NCBI GenBank assembly: GCA_024305405.1
Contig: JAKNDB010000098.1
Location: 2,246,001-2,310,000, forward strand
From: Dirofilaria immitis
Taxonomy: Eukaryota; Nematoda; Chromadorea; Rhabditida; Onchocercidae
Length of the DNA stretch: 64,000 nucleotides
Direction: 5' to 3'
Shown here: one piece after another, positions 32,159-45,945 of the stretch
Layout of the letters: every line of letters begins with the position of its first letter
Numbering within the stretch: the first letter of the stretch is position 1
Notes under the pieces: model-generated
Seen by the model: the letters and a program-made list of their open reading frames with translations, nothing else
Database searches by the model: none
Told to the model about the DNA's origin: nothing
Program-made: the position numbers and the translations under genes

Positions 32159-32454
32159 TTTCAAATTTTTTCTTTTTTTTTTTTGCTAGATGTAATATGG
32201 TTAATTTTTATGGCTATATATTTAAATGAGCCAAGAAAATATTGGCGCTTTTCTTTTTTTTTTTCCTAGCAATATAAATCAATTTTGATTATTTACTTCT
32301 TCTTTTAACGGAAAATTTAGAAAATCAATTGTTTATTATCAATGTTTGTTTTAATTATTCAACAAAATAATGAATGAAATGCTTTTTTGATTAAAGAATT
32401 TAAAAATTTATTTTATATTTTAAATCCTTCGCAATGATTAAATAGCAAAATGAT

Positions 32455-33130
32455 ATGTTTATTAATTAATTATCTGTTAATCATTAAATCAAGATAAAGA
32501 ATCGAGAATAGCTAAATGATATTTTCATTAATCATTTATTAATCATTAAATTAGAATGAAATTTTAGATTATCAAAATGATATTTTTCATTCGTTACTTA
32601 AGAAGAATGAGACTTTCGAATACCGAAGTAATATCTCCATTAATCATTTATTAATCATTGAATCAGAACGTAACATTAGATTATCAAAATGATATCTTCC
32701 CTTTGAATAACAAAGTGATATCTCCAGTTAATCGTTCATTGATCATTGAATCAGGATGAAATTTTAAATTATCAAAATGATATTTTTCATTAATCACTGA
32801 ATAAGGATGAGATTTTTAAAGATTAAAGTGATAGCTTCATTAATCATTCATTAAGCATTGAATCAGCATAGGTTTTCCGACCATCTAATCATTAAATAAA
32901 TGAATGAAACTTTAGACTATCGTAATTTATATCTTCATTAATCATTAAATGGACAATGAAAACTTTAGTCTCTCTCTCAACGATATCTTCATTAATCATT
33001 AAATTTCGTATAATTTTCAACAAATCTAATCATTAAATAGAGGATGATGAAACATTTCAACTATCATAATGATATCCTCATTAATTCATTAATCATTAAA
33101 TTAGGATAAATTTTTGACTATTCAAAAAAA
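32455..33130. repeat. Minisatellite, about 60 bp unit, about 10 copies
   Basis: CATTAATCATTAAATCAG, ATGAAATTTTAGATTATC and AAAATGATATCTTCATTAAT blocks recur with many substitutions and small indels. Confidence 0.85.
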
Positions 33131-33704
33131 AAAAAAAAAGAATGATATTATTAACTGAATTATTGCTCTAAATTATTGCTGAAATGATTTTTCTTTTTTT
33201 TTTTTAATTTGATAATATATTTTGTTGAAAAATTATTTTTTTTCTTTACCACAATTTTTATGTTCCACCATTTTTACCAAAATTATCAAAAAAATAATTT
33301 AATAATTTATCAACGAATAAATTCATTTATTCGTTATTATCATCGTATGCATTATTACATATATAATTTTAAAGAAAGAAAAAATAAACAACTAAAAAAG
33401 TTTGAAAATAATAAAATCATCGATGTGAAAAATTTCTTTGCTAAAAATATTTCTTAAAAATTTTTTTTTAAAAATATAAAATTATTAAAATCAAAAAAGA
33501 AAAAACCGAAACAATTATTTTTAAATTATACCACTTTTCCCCCGCTCTCCTAAAAATGAAAATATTTGCTAAAAAGTTATTAAAATTTTATTTGAATAAT
33601 AATTATACCATAAAATATATCTATCTATTAATCTCATTACAAAAATAGAGAATTTTTTCTGAAAAAAAATATATTGAAATTATTATGAAATATTATTTTT
33701 TACT

Positions 33705-34430
33705 TAATTTGCAGTAATCTAATCTTTTTTAAATTTACAGTAATCTAATCTAATTAATCTAAATTTACAGTAATCTAATCTAATTAACATTATTTTATCA
33801 TATTTCAAGTAAACATAAAATGTGGTGTTTTTATTAATTTATCTATTTTTATCAATTGAAAAAGAAATTGTTTTAACATTTTCTATATTCCAAGAAAATA
33901 TCAAACTGATAAGTAATAAATGAGTTATTTTAAATTGATTTATGTATTTTATCCATCTGAATTGTTTTATCATATTTCAGGAAAATATTAAACTGATAAT
34001 AATAATAAATGAGCTAATTAATTTATCTGTTTTATAAGCCTGAATTATTTTTTCGAGAAAAACCGACAGTAATAAATGATTACTTTAATTAATTTATCCA
34101 TTCTAGTCCTTGAGTTGCTTTATCATATTTTAAGAAAATACTAAATTGATAATGATAAATATGCCATCTTAATTAATTCATCCATTTTATTATCTGAATT
34201 GCTTTATCATATTTCAAGAAAATATTAAACTGATAGTAATAAGTGAGCTACGTTAATTAATTTATCCATTTTATTATTTCAATTGCTTTATCATACTTCA
34301 AGAAAATATTATTAAACTGATAACAATCTTATATCATTATTTGTTAAACTTGTTTTCCGGTATCAAGGAAATATTGAACCAATAATAATAAATGTTATAT
34401 TTTATTATTTGTCAAACTTATTTTCCGATG
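33705..34430. repeat. Minisatellite, about 95 bp unit, 6-7 copies
   Basis: TTTATCCATTTTATTATCTG, AATTGCTTTATCATATTTCA, AGAAAATATTAAACTGATAA and TAATAAATGAGCTA recur in order. A short (TAATCTAATC)n patch precedes it at 33711-33785. Confidence 0.85.
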
Positions 34431-34789
34431 TTTTTCATTTTTGAAAGATTTTATCGAAAAATTATTCATTTTTAAAGTTCAAAAGATATCATAAATACTT
34501 TCACCACAAAGTAAAACTTTTTATCAGTTGATTAGGTTAAGCATTTATTATTTCGATAATTTTTAATGAAATAGTTTTTAGGAAGAAATTATGAATACTT
34601 TTATTTATTAAATACTTTATCTTACTATGTGCTTTTATTTTATTAGTAATTCATCATTCAATTATCTCATTTCTAATTCGATAGAATTATGATTGGAAAT
34701 ATTGATTTAAATCAAGGCAACATACTGTAAGCGATATAGAAATTTAACGAATCTAACCTATATAGATTGAAAATTCTTTAGACTAAGAA

Positions 34790-35360
34790 GTTTTTTATAC
34801 TGGAATTTTATTTTCGCCTTCTGAATCTTACATTTCGTCATAAGATAATTCTGCATTTTTGTTTTTTTTTAATGCCACCATTTTATTAGCAATTTATCAT
34901 TCAATTATCTCATTTCTAATTTTTTCAATAATTCATTTTTTCTGAATTTCCTATTTTGCCGCCTTCTGAATCTTACATTTTTTCATACGATAATTCTGCT
35001 CTTTATAAGATTACTAAATATCTTTTCAATCATCCATTTTTTACTTCTGAATTCTCCTCCTTTTGAATCTCACATTTCATCATAAGATAATTCTATTTCC
35101 TATAAGATTAGTAAAAATTTTTTCAATCATTTATTTCTTCCTTCTGAATTTCTCATCTTGAAAATAATCCTACCTTCTTCAAAATTTCTAAATATATTTT
35201 CAATCACCCCTTTCTTGTTTCAAAATTTCTCATTTTGCTTTTTCTTCCTTCTAAATGTAAGATTCACATTTTGTCATAAGACAATTCTGACTTCTTATAA
35301 ATCACTCATTTCTCGTTTCTAAATTTCTCATTTCTTTCATGGATGAATTATAAATCATTT
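34790..35360. repeat. Degenerate repeat, about 90-120 bp, about 5 copies
   Basis: CATTTCGTCATAAGATAATT, CTGCTTTTTATAAGATTACT and TTTTCAATCATTCATTTTTT-like blocks with CTTCTGAATTTCTCATTTTG recur. Strongly diverged. Confidence 0.65.
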
Positions 35361-37079
35361 CTACAACATTTTTTTGATATTATTATTTTATCATAATTCC
35401 TTAAAAAAAGTTTCGTTAAAATAATCTAAAATATCTATTCTAAAATATGTATATAATTTATAGAATCCTATTTCTCTTCATTGTTCATTATAAATTTCAA
35501 AAAGAAAAAAAAGAAAAAACCTGAACAAAATAAATGGTGTCATACAAATTGATTGCCATGCAATTATGCATGCTCGAAATAGTAAAATTTGCAAAAAAAA
35601 AAAAAAATTCATTTATCCATTTCAAATGACCTATTGAACCATTCTTAAAGGATTCATTCATTTTCATTTGAATTCATTTCGTAATTTATCATTCATCATA
35701 TCTCAATGAATATATAAACGTATCGCCGGTGATGATATTTTCTCACCTCAATCATTCCTATAAATGGTCAAATTTTGTTCGTTTAAAAGTAAACTTAGTT
35801 TTAATATTAAAAATTTAATCTATCTAAACGATTCATTCATTTAAAATTTAAACTGATAATTGTTTGTTTGTTTGTTTGTTTTTTTATTTAATAAATAAAA
35901 TTTTTGTTTAGTTTAAATTATCAAACAAAATGATTTATCAATTGATTAAGCTACTTTTATCAGTTGCAAATAAGACAAAAAGAAGTTTTTTCTTTTATAG
36001 AATAAAAAAAGATTGATAAGTTGAAATATACAATTTTTATTTTGTTATCACAGAAAATACATTTATTTCAGATGAGAAATTTAACAAATTTTTTTTTAAA
36101 AATATTTTCACAGATTTCTGACATTAGTGATAATCTATCATAATTTTATCATAAAATATAATTGATTATAATCACTGTTTTTTTGTTTTCAACATGATTG
36201 TAATCATTATTTTACAATAATAATTTTTGTTCAGTTTAATGTGTCGAAAAAAAAACATTAATAATAACTATGCTGTTACTGATTATAAAAAAATAATAAT
36301 AATAAGTGTGTGCTACTGATTATAATTTCTTCTTTATCATAAAGTGTGATTAGAATATGATATTTTAAAAGATTAAAGAATTAAAAAGTTTTTTTTCTTC
36401 TTTTTCGGAATTGACACCAATAATAATTAAGTGTTATAATTTTATGATAAATTCTGATTGGAATGTGATATTTAAAAATTTAAAAAAAACTTCCAATAAC
36501 AATATGTTAAATATTAAATATTTTTCTTTAAAAAAAAAAACGAATAAAAATGTCCCATAAAAATGCCATTAAAAGGCATCAAAAATTTATTAATCGAAAA
36601 ATTTCATTTTATTTAAACATTTTGAAAATTGGAATATCATATAATTAATTAGCAATTAATTGGTTAATTAAATCTTTTTATTCGAAATTATTCACATATT
36701 AACTAAAAAAAAAATTGGACGAAAAATTTGTTTAATTAAAACAAATCTTTTTTATTACTTTTTAATTTTGCTAAAAATTTTATAATTTTATTAACTTAAA
36801 TTTATAATTAATCCATTTTAAATATATAATTTTAATAAATTAATTTTTATTAAATTTTATTTCAAATTAATAAATTTGATTGTTTTAAAATAGTTTTGAG
36901 AAATAAGATGAAAAAAATAAACCATGGATTAAATAAGAAAAAAACTTTTTGCTCTTAGAATCTTCTAAACATTATCATCATATCTCTCAGACATTGCTTA
37001 TATATTTTTTGCAAAAAATTTCTGCTAAAAATATTTTTAAAATCATAAATTTGTTAAGGGACGTGAAAATTTTGCACGG

Positions 37080-37800
37080 TCGTAAATAATTTGATCAATG
37101 CATAATTCGATTGGTTATTTAGATCAGTAGCAATTTAGAAATGATAGTGTTGAACGATTTTGATCAATGTTTAATTCGACGGTAATTTCGATTGACAGCG
37201 ATTTGGAAATGATAGTTTTAATGATAGTATTGAACGATTTTGATCATTGCTTAATTCGATTGATTAATTTAGATCAACGAGAATTTGGAAATGAGAGTGT
37301 CGAACGATTTGATCATTGTTTAATTTCGCGGTAATTTACATTGACAGCGATTTTGATCAATGCTTAACTCGATTGGTAATTTAGATCGACGAGAATTTAG
37401 AAATGATAGTGTTGAATGATTTCATCAATGTTTAATTCCGCGGTAATTTAGATTGACAGCGAATTAGAACTGATAGTTTTGAACGATTTTGATCAATGCT
37501 TAACTCAGTTGGTAATTTAGATCAACAGCAATATAGAAATGCTAGTGTTGAACGATTTTGATCAATGTTTAATTCGGCGGCACTTTGATCAATGCTTAAT
37601 TCGATAGCAATTTAGATCAGTGATAATTTAGAAATGATAGTTTTGAACAATTTGATCAATTTTAATTCATTTCGATTGACAGTGATTTAGAAATGATAAT
37701 TTTGAACAATTTTGATCAATGCTTAATTCGGCGGTAATTTGATCAATGCATAATTTGATAGCAATTTAGATCAATGATAATTCAAAAATGGTATTCAAAT
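37080..37800. repeat. Minisatellite, about 70 bp unit, about 10 copies
   Basis: GATCAATGCTTAATTCGATT, GGTAATTTAGATCGACAG and AATTTAGAAATGATAGTGTT, then GAACGATTTT, recur. It is rich in CGATT/CGGT words compared with its surroundings. Confidence 0.9.
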
Positions 37801-38609
37801 ATCATTTAACATTTTTCAAAAATATTAGCTGATGTGAAAAAAAAAAAAGAAAAAGACCGGAAATATATGAGACGAAATGAACTTTAAGCTGTACGAAAAG
37901 TAATACTTTTTTTTCTTTTTTTTTCGTAAAAATACGTTATCAGATATCAAAGATCAAATTTTTGTTGAAAAATTTTTTCGAGAAAATTTCTTTTTTTTTA
38001 TTCTGACTACTCTTTAACAAAAACCGTCATTTGTTGTCGGAGAAAAAGTTTTAGGTCGAAGGGCGTACACACACACTTATACACACATATAATGTACAGA
38101 CATATTATATATATATATAAACGTATAAAAATCTTTTACGAAATTCATTTATCTTTCTTTTTTTTTTTTTTAAACATTTGCATTTAATTTTGAATTAACG
38201 ATGTCGTTTTTCGTAAATTGAAATTTTTTTTAATGAAAAGAATTGGAGGAAATAAAAGAAACGAATGATAACCTTTGATCAAATTTTTTTTTTTTTTATC
38301 CAAATCAAATTGATTAATTGATCGTGTTAATCATTTTTAAACCATTTTAGCTCTTCTCTTTTTTTTTTTTCGTTTTGTTATCATAAATTTTTGAAAAAAA
38401 AAGAAAAAGCTATTTAGCTAATTCATTTTTAACATTTGTCCTAAATTCTTTCCCTTCATTTTTTTCTTTCTTCCTGTTTTTCATTTCAAAAAAGTTTTTT
38501 TTTTGACAAACAATTTTTAAATTTCAACTTTTAAAATTTGTGGAAAAAGATGGAATTTTCTCTTCCTCCCTCTGTCTTTCTCTTTCTCTTCTCTCTCGAT
38601 CATAAATTC

Positions 38610-39520
38610 ATATTCTAGCGATGATTTCTATCGAACTTTTTTAATTTTTGAACTACTTTTTTCTAGATTGTTTTTTTGACAACAAGCGTGGAAAAAAAAG
38701 ATGAAGATATATGTTTATGTTTATGCTCTCGAAAATTATTTCATACTATTTAGCTCGAGAATGAACTGGTTATTATCCAAGTTCTTGAAAATTTTAATCG
38801 TTTCTAGATCATTTTCTTTTTACATGGGCGCGAAAAAAATATAGATTAATGATTCTCTGAAAAATTATTTCATACTATTTAACTCGAGAATAAGTCGCTT
38901 AGTATATTCATGTTATAAAAGGTTTTAATCATTTTTAGATCATTTTTTTGCACAGACGATTGAAGGTTCCGAAAATTATATTCTGCGATTTAACTCGAGA
39001 ATGAATTTTGTTATTATTCAAGTTATAGTTGTTATCCAAGTTATAGAAAATTTTGGTCATTCCCAGGTCGTTTTTTTTACACAGGAGCGAAAAAGATATA
39101 GGTTAATGATTCTGAAAAATTATTTCATACTATTTAATTCGAGAATAAGTGAATTAGTATTAAAGTTATAGAAAATTTTGGTCATTCCTAGATCGTTTTT
39201 TTACACGGGAGCGAAAAAGATATAGATTGAAGGTTCCGAAAATTATATTCTACTATTTAGCTCGAGAATGAGCTAGTTATTATTCAATTTATCGAAAATT
39301 TTAATCATTTCTAGATCGTTTCTTTTTAACTATTTAACTCGAGAATAAGTCAATTTTTAGTATTCAAATTATAGAAAAATCTTGAACATAATTTTATCTA
39401 ACTTTCTTTTGGAACTTTTTTTTTTTGGAATTGTGTTTTTTTTTAGAATGTTTTTAGAACGGGCGTAAAAAGATGTAGGCTAATGTTTCCTAAAATTATA
39501 TGCTATTATTTCAGTTGAGA
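38610..39520. repeat. Minisatellite, about 115 bp unit, 6-7 copies
   Basis: ATTTAGCTCGAGAATGAACT, GTTATTATTCAAGTTATAGA, AAATTTTAATCATTTCTAGA, TCGTTTTTTTACACGGGAGC and AAAAGATATAGGTTAATG recur. Several copies keep the CTCGAG core. Confidence 0.9.
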
Positions 39521-40361
39521 ATAAATCAATTAATATTTATTTCAAAAAATAATTATTTTAAAATTGTTTTTTAATAAAAAATTTTTGATTAACAGAAACT
39601 TTAAAAAACTTTTAGATATGTGTTTGAAAAGAAATTTTTGTTTGAAAATTTTTACTAAAAAAATTCAAACTTATTTGAATTAAATGCATTTTCTCATTTT
39701 TTTTTGCAAATAAAAATAAATTAAAAATTTTTTCGTTTATCGCTTTATCGTTTTAGAAAAAGTTCCTTTCTTTTTTATTTCAAATTTTATTAGCTATAAA
39801 ATATTTTAATTTTTTATTATTCAAATTTAACAATTCCTTTATTTAGCAATTCCTTCATTTCATATATCATTTTTAAATAAATCATTTTGAGAATTTATTT
39901 TTAGTGTGAGCGGTAATTTTCATATTTCAATGATTGTTAGTTATTATTGTTGCGGGAACGACAAAATTAAAATTTATTTTCGAACTAAAAATTTTTTTTG
40001 ATAACAATGATAATTTAAATTTGCTGAAGTAAAATCAAATTTATTTCAATTAAAAATAAATTTCTAACTGATAATGATGATAATTTGTACTATAATGATA
40101 TGTTCTAAGTTTTCCGAAACACATGCTACTTTGTTACATTGATTCAATCATGGTTATTTAATTTTATCTGTAATTGTTGAAGATTCGGATGATATCTGTC
40201 CTGATTAAAAATGATTGAATTTTAGAATTATCAAATGATAGTGATAATTATTTTGCAAAATTAATATATTTTAGATTATCAACCTAAATAATGGTGATAT
40301 TACGTCGTCACGCTGAAAAAATGACGAAAAATAATTTTTTGATTAAATAAAAATTAATTTT

Positions 40362-40363
40362 AG
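40362..40363 (+). promoter_or_regulatory. Probable spliced-leader trans-splice acceptor
   Basis: TTAATTTTAG ends 6 nt before the ATG at 40370, with no donor-bearing exon visible upstream. A nematode 5' UTR of a few nucleotides after an acceptor AG is typical of trans-spliced messages. Confidence 0.6.
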
Positions 40364-40369
40364 GAAAAA

Positions 40370-43300
40370 ATGAAATTGCTAGTAGCTGCCATTTTCTTTT
40401 GCCTTCTATCATCAATTGCTCTATCAAGTCCATTACCAATGCCAGGTTTGATAAGTTTTTTTTTTTTTTAACTCAAAAATGAAATATAATTTCATTACTT
40501 TATTTTTATATCATTAATCTTTAATTAAAATATGAAATACATATTTATTTATGTATGTCTAATTTTTGATTTATACTATTAATTCAATGAAAAAAATAAG
40601 TTACGAAATATTTATTTCATAATTAATTCGCAAACGATTCGCAAACGCAAACGATTTTTTTCGCAAATTATTTACTCATTTTATCCAAAAAAAAGTTACG
40701 AAATATTTGTTTCAAATTTGCATTTCAATAAATTTGTTATTATTTTTGATGAAAGTTGTAATTTTTGATTCGAATATCTCTAAATTGAAATTTGAATATC
40801 ATGAAATATTGCCATTTAAAACTAATATTTGAACATCAAAAAATATCAGATTTTAATAAAAAGAAATATTAGATAAGAATGTCGAGAAATATTGCCATTT
40901 AAATTAAAGTTTGAATGCAGAGAAATATTGCTATTTAAATAAGATTTGGATATTGAGAAATATATAGATTAGAATGTCGAGAAATATTGCCATTTAAATG
41001 AAAATTTGAACACGAAAAATATATAATTTGAATATCTGATAAAAAAATATTGCTATTTAAATTAAAATTTGAATATTGAGAAATATTAGATTAGAGCGTC
41101 GAAAAATATTGCCATTTAGATTAAGATTTGAATATCGAGAAATATTTCTATTTAAATTAAGACTTGGGTATCGACAAATATTGCTATCTAAATTAAGTTT
41201 TAATGTCGAGAATTGTTAGGATAGAATATCGGAAAAAATTGCCAGTTAAATTGAGTTTGAATATCGAGAAATATTGTTATCTAAATTAAGATTTTAATAT
41301 CGAGAAATATTAAATTAGAATATCGAGAAATATTGCTATTTAAATTGTAATTTGAATATCGCGAAATATTCCTATTTAAATTAAGGTTTAAATATCGAGA
41401 AATAAATTAGCATAAATAATCGTTGTAAAATATTTTCAGAAGAAGCAGCTGAAAAAACAGAAGAAGTTCCTGCTTCTAAGGTAAATTTATCTAATTGCTA
41501 TAATTAATTTTGATTGAATATCCAAAAATTAATCGCTTCTCCGAATGGAAAAGATCTCAAAATTTTAATTAAGTTTTTTCTTTAAAATTTAATTTTAAAT
41601 TATTTTTTATGGTAATTTCGTTATTTTTTTATACGATCAAATTCAAAGCAAAATTTATAAATTAAGGAAAGAGAATTTGCAAAATATAGGAATAAATCAT
41701 ATTTGTCGAAAAATTTTTGCATCAAATTAAGAGCTACAAAAATTTTTGCCTTTAATTTATAAATGTGAAAAATTTAATTAAAAATTTCCGACTTTTTTGG
41801 AGGAAAGAGAGGCAAACAAACTTGAAATATATAAAAAAAAATGAAAAATTTTTTGACCGATTCTGAATATTTTGCAAATTTTTTTCGATCAAAACAAAAC
41901 AAAAAAATAGAAAATTAGGAATTTGTTTGATTTTTCATTTTGTACGAAATTTTATTATCATTGACAAATTAATTGCCATTTTGCAGTCTATTCTTAATTC
42001 AGGTAGAAGAGAAGGATTCAAAAAGGAAGAAGTGAGCGAAGATAAGAAGGAAACGAAATCGGAAGAAGCGACAAACGAAGCATCGACAACTGAAGAATCA
42101 AAATCTGAACATTCAAAAGAGGAGAAATCAGTGGTAGCATCAACTGATGCAACCAAAGAAGGTGAAAAAGCAGAAGATAAGATAAAAGATGATAAGAAAG
42201 ATAAGAGTGAGAAATCTACGGATTCAACGAAAGAGGATGAGAAAATTGCAGAGGGAACTACCGTAGCGCCAAATGAAGTTGAAAAATCTAACGAAACATC
42301 AAAAGAAAGCGAAAAATCTACCGAAGCATCAAAAGAAAGTGAAAAATCTGCTGAAGGAGCAAAAGAAGTTGAACAATCTACTGAAGCATCGAAGGAAGGT
42401 GAAAAGTCTACAGAAGCACCAAAAGAAGATGGAAAGTCTACGGAAGCGCCAAAAGAAGGAAGTGAAAAGCCATCAGAAGCGCCAAAAGAAGAAAGCGTAA
42501 AGCCTTCAGAAACGTCAAAAGAAGAAAGTGAAAAGCCTTCAGAAGCGTCAAAAGAAGAAAGTGAAAAGCCCTCAGAAGCGCCAAAAAAGAAGCAGAAAAG
42601 TCTGATGAATCGTCTAAAGAAGCGGAGGGACAGAGCACTACTGTAACACCGAAAGAAGGTGAAGATTCTTCTGTCAAGAAGGATGAAGAATCAGAAGCAA
42701 CGAAGGAAGCGGAAAAATTAGAAGAGCCAAAAACCGTAGAAGCAGCAAAAGAGGAGAAAGTAGAAACACCTATAGTAAAATCAAGTAAGAATTTAATCCG
42801 ATCATCCGAATTTTATAAATATTAAGCAAACAATTTAATCTTTTCGATGGTATGATTTTGGCAGAATGGAAAATAAATTTTAATTAAAAATTTTAATTAA
42901 AAACTCAATTTTTAAAAAACAAATTAAGCCAAAGAATTTATAATATACAATATATTTTTGAATTTATATATCTTTCTTATTAAGAATAAATTTTCAAAAA
43001 TTTAAACAAATTTCATTTAATAGGAAATAGATTATAACGATAATAATTAATAAATACATTAAAATTTTAGAAATTCCAAACTTAAATATTTAATGTATCA
43101 TTTGTAAGCAATAATCAAGAATGTTAGTGCTCGAGAATGTTAGAAATATTCAGGTTGAAAAATTTGACTAAAATTTCAAATTTCATCTAGCCAAATCATT
43201 TCATTCATCAAAAAAGAATAAATTGTTTATTTAAAAAGTAGAAGGGTAGAAATTTAAAGATTGAAATAATCATTGGATATTTTGAATTTTTAAGTTTTGA

Positions 43301-43866
43301 TTTTTTGAATTTTGAACATTTTTGGGATTTTAAATTTCGAATTTTTAAATTCTAATATTTTTAATTTAAAATTACGAAATGCTATTTTGCATAGTTCCTA
43401 ACTTTCCATATAGTTTTGCTTATTCCGCATGATATATGATCGGCTTGTTATTTCCGCCTGAGCAAATATTTTTGTAACCTTTCTTTTTGATATATAACAA
43501 TATCTTATATTGGAAAATTGAATTAATTTCCATATTGATAATATTAAAACTTTTAAAATTCGAATTTTATTACTTTCATAAAAATACAAAATAATTGCTT
43601 CCTTTTTAAATTTTATTTAGTAAAATTTCCATTCAACTTTTATCTATTAGATTTCTAATTTAAGTTTTAATTTATTAAATTTTGATCATTCCAATATTTT
43701 CAGTTACTAAAAATTATTATTATTTGCTTTCTTTGCAATTTAAATTTTATCCTAAACTTTATTTATAAAAATTTCGATCATTTTTATTATTAAAAATTTA
43801 ACAAAGAAATTAAAATTTCAGGGTGAAATTGATTCAGAAGGTATAAAAATTGTCGATGAAAATTAA
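40370..43866 (+). CDS. Secreted Lys/Glu/Ser-rich repeat protein
   Basis: Exon 1, 40370-40445, encodes a clear signal peptide (MKLLVAAIFFCLLSSIALSS then PLPMP). Exon 2, 41440-41480, adds EEAAEKTEEVPASK. Exon 3 begins at 41987 if phase is kept, and encodes a highly charged, disordered chain. About ten tandem units of 10-11 residues of the type ESEKSTEASK / ESEKPSEAPK lie at about 42278-42595. A one-base shift in an A run at about 42585 breaks the frame; past it the same composition continues (DEESEATKEAEKLEEPKTVE). The end is either a read-through stop at 42823-42825 or a 3' exon at 43822-43866 (GEIDSEGIKIVDEN, stop, then AATAAA at 43870); the latter does not fit the phase as read. An alternative acceptor at 42002 would give VEEKDSK but needs another shift. 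The family is not recognised. The export signal and composition suggest an extracellular or excreted product, which is inference. Confidence 0.75.
40775..41415. repeat. Minisatellite, about 36 bp unit, about 16 copies, intron 1
   Basis: TCGAGAAATATTGCCATTTA then AATTAAAATTTGAATA recurs throughout the first intron of the secreted repeat-protein gene. Some copies alternate with a TTAGATTAGAATG variant. Confidence 0.9.
42278..42595 (+). repeat. In-frame coding repeat, 30 then 33 bp units
   Basis: Six 30 bp units (10 residues, K-S-x-E-x-S/P-K-E pattern) are followed by four 33 bp units that gain one residue (EESEKPSEAPK type). Neighbouring units share many codons, so the array grew by local duplication while keeping frame. 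Confidence 0.9.
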
Positions 43867-44001
43867 CAAAATAAATGCAAGAATCGCCCAATTTCTGAAT
43901 TTCTACGATAAAAAAAAGCAAAAAAATAAAAAATGCTCTAGCATTTTTCATGAAATCCTGTTTTTTTTGGTTTTTTTGAAATAAATTTTATTTCATGTAT
44001 G

Positions 44002-44041
<40 letters not shown>

Positions 44042-44529
44042 TTATGATTCAATCACCCTGTATTCCGTTTTTACAACAAAAGCATTTATTTATTTATTTC
44101 AATTTTTCGTTCTTTTTCTTATTAAAGATTTTTATCAAAAAATAAATAAATAAATAAATATTTATGAAAATGCATTTGCAAAATTTTATTCACATATTTT
44201 TGATCATCAAATTGCAGCTATTCTTGATTATAAATAAAAATACAGCATATTCACTGATGATGATGAATCATTAGAGATTTTATTTAAAAAAGCAAAAAGA
44301 ACATGAAAAAAATCATTAATGAGTCAGGGATTAAATCGAGAATAATCGAGAGCAAACAGAATAATAAATATCATTTATTGCAATCAATCAGGAAGAAAAG
44401 AAGACAAAACAAAGGAAAATTGATAAATCATTTGTTTAATACAAGAAGACAAAATTTTTTATTTGTACAAAAATATAAATCATTTCTATTATTGCAATAA
44501 ATGAAAATTTGATTCAAAAAAAAATGAAA

Positions 44530-44915
44530 TGCACAATTTAGGATAACTTTCTAAAATTAATTTAGGATGAATTGAATGCTTTAATTTAGGTTGATGACTT
44601 AATCCGCAATGGAATTAATGATTTAATTTAGGATATATTAAATGTTTTAATTTAAGATGGATTAAATGATTTAATTTATGTTTGATTTGACGACTGACTT
44701 GATGCGGAATGGAGTTAGTGACTGAATTTAGAATTGAATCAATCATTTAATTTAGAATCCATTTCAATGTTTTAGTTTAGAATGGATCTAATGACTTAAT
44801 TTAGGATTGATTTAATTATTTAATTTAGGATGGATTTTAATGTTTTCATTTAAAATTGATTAGCTGGTTTAATTTAAATTGGGTTTGATGACTTAAGTCG
44901 GGATGGATTTAATCA
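44530..44915. repeat. Degenerate about 35-40 bp repeat, about 10 copies
   Basis: TTAATTTAGGATGGATT.AATG and GATGACTTAATC blocks recur, strongly diverged. Confidence 0.75.
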
Positions 44916-45609
44916 ACAGAAAGTTTCTTTTTCATCTCTTCGACTGAAATCATCAATTTCATATATATAGCAAATATATGCTAATACTTCTTGGCTTACA
45001 AATTTTTTCTGGCTCTTTAAATATCCAATCAATAAAAATTCACCGCTATATTCTATTCCAAAAAAAAAAGGATAAAACAAGTAATGGCATAACAAATTTG
45101 TTTAACAATATTTTTTATTTATTCGTACAATCTTTTTCTTTCGACAGATAATTAAAAAATATGATGAAAAAGAAAAAATCGGACAATTTTTAATGAGCCA
45201 TAAGATAATTGATTGTTTCTTAGCTGTTTAATACAAATTGGCCAAAGGTCCTTCAAAATTTAGGATAAAATTTTAAACAAATTCAACATCTACAGTATAT
45301 CCTATGAATTTTAAGAATAAAGCAATTAATATTGATTTTTTTGGCAAAGATGATTATTTGTGATTGCAAAATTTTAGATTTAAATCAATTTTCTCATTTT
45401 TTACATATTATTGAAAAGAAAAAAAAGTGTTGAAATATTAGCGATGAAATTTTCGGAAAAAACTTTTTTCTTTGTTCAATAATTTAATTATCGAAAGCTT
45501 TTGAAAATTTATATTATGTCATTTTTAATATATAAAAATCGGTAAATTTATTATAAAAATTCTTGCTAAATTCGGAATAAAATTTCGATATAAATCTATA
45601 CGATAAATC

Positions 45610-45945
45610 ATCACAGTTTCAAGTAGCGTATCTTTTCATGTGATAAATGTATCGTATTTCAAAGATTTCAAGTACTGTATCCTTTTTATATCGTATTGAT
45701 TTTAAGTACCGTATCTTTTTAGTCATAACTCTATCGTATGGAGATTTCAAATACCGAATTTTTTAATACGATAGTTGTGTCGTATAGAGATTTTAAGTAC
45801 CGTATCTTTTTATATGATAAGTGCATCGTACGGAGATTTCAACCGCCGTACCCTTTTATCGAGAATTGTATCATAGAGAGATTTCAGATACTGTAATATT
45901 ACTGTATCCTTTTTATACTATAATTGTATCGTATTAAAAGGAAAC
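45610..45945. repeat. Minisatellite, about 45 bp unit, 7 copies
   Basis: AGATTTCAAGTACCGTATCT, TTTTATATGATAATTG and TATCGTA recur. TACCGTATC/ATCGTA words dominate. Confidence 0.9.

Larger units (their letters stand above)
28640..40369. other. Repeat-filled intergenic region of 11.7 kb
   Basis: Seven or more unrelated tandem arrays (listed separately) with A/T-rich filler. The only exon-like frame seen is at about 32050-32155. A small G+C-rich word (AAAGGCGGGCGCGTTA) lies at about 31396, and short microsatellites (AT)n, (CA)n and (CT)n lie at 29853-29873, 38068-38085, 31050-31075 and 31700-31765. The promoter of the gene starting at 40370 should lie at the right end. Confidence 0.6.

Noticed and set aside
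41927..41986. ATG at 41927 as start of the Lys/Glu-rich protein
   Set aside because: It lies in the intron upstream of a good acceptor, and exons 1 and 2 supply a signal peptide and matching composition and phase.
42438..42677. Antisense and shifted frames across the Lys/Glu repeat
   Set aside because: The repeat unit keeps other frames open; composition and splicing support only the plus-strand charged frame.
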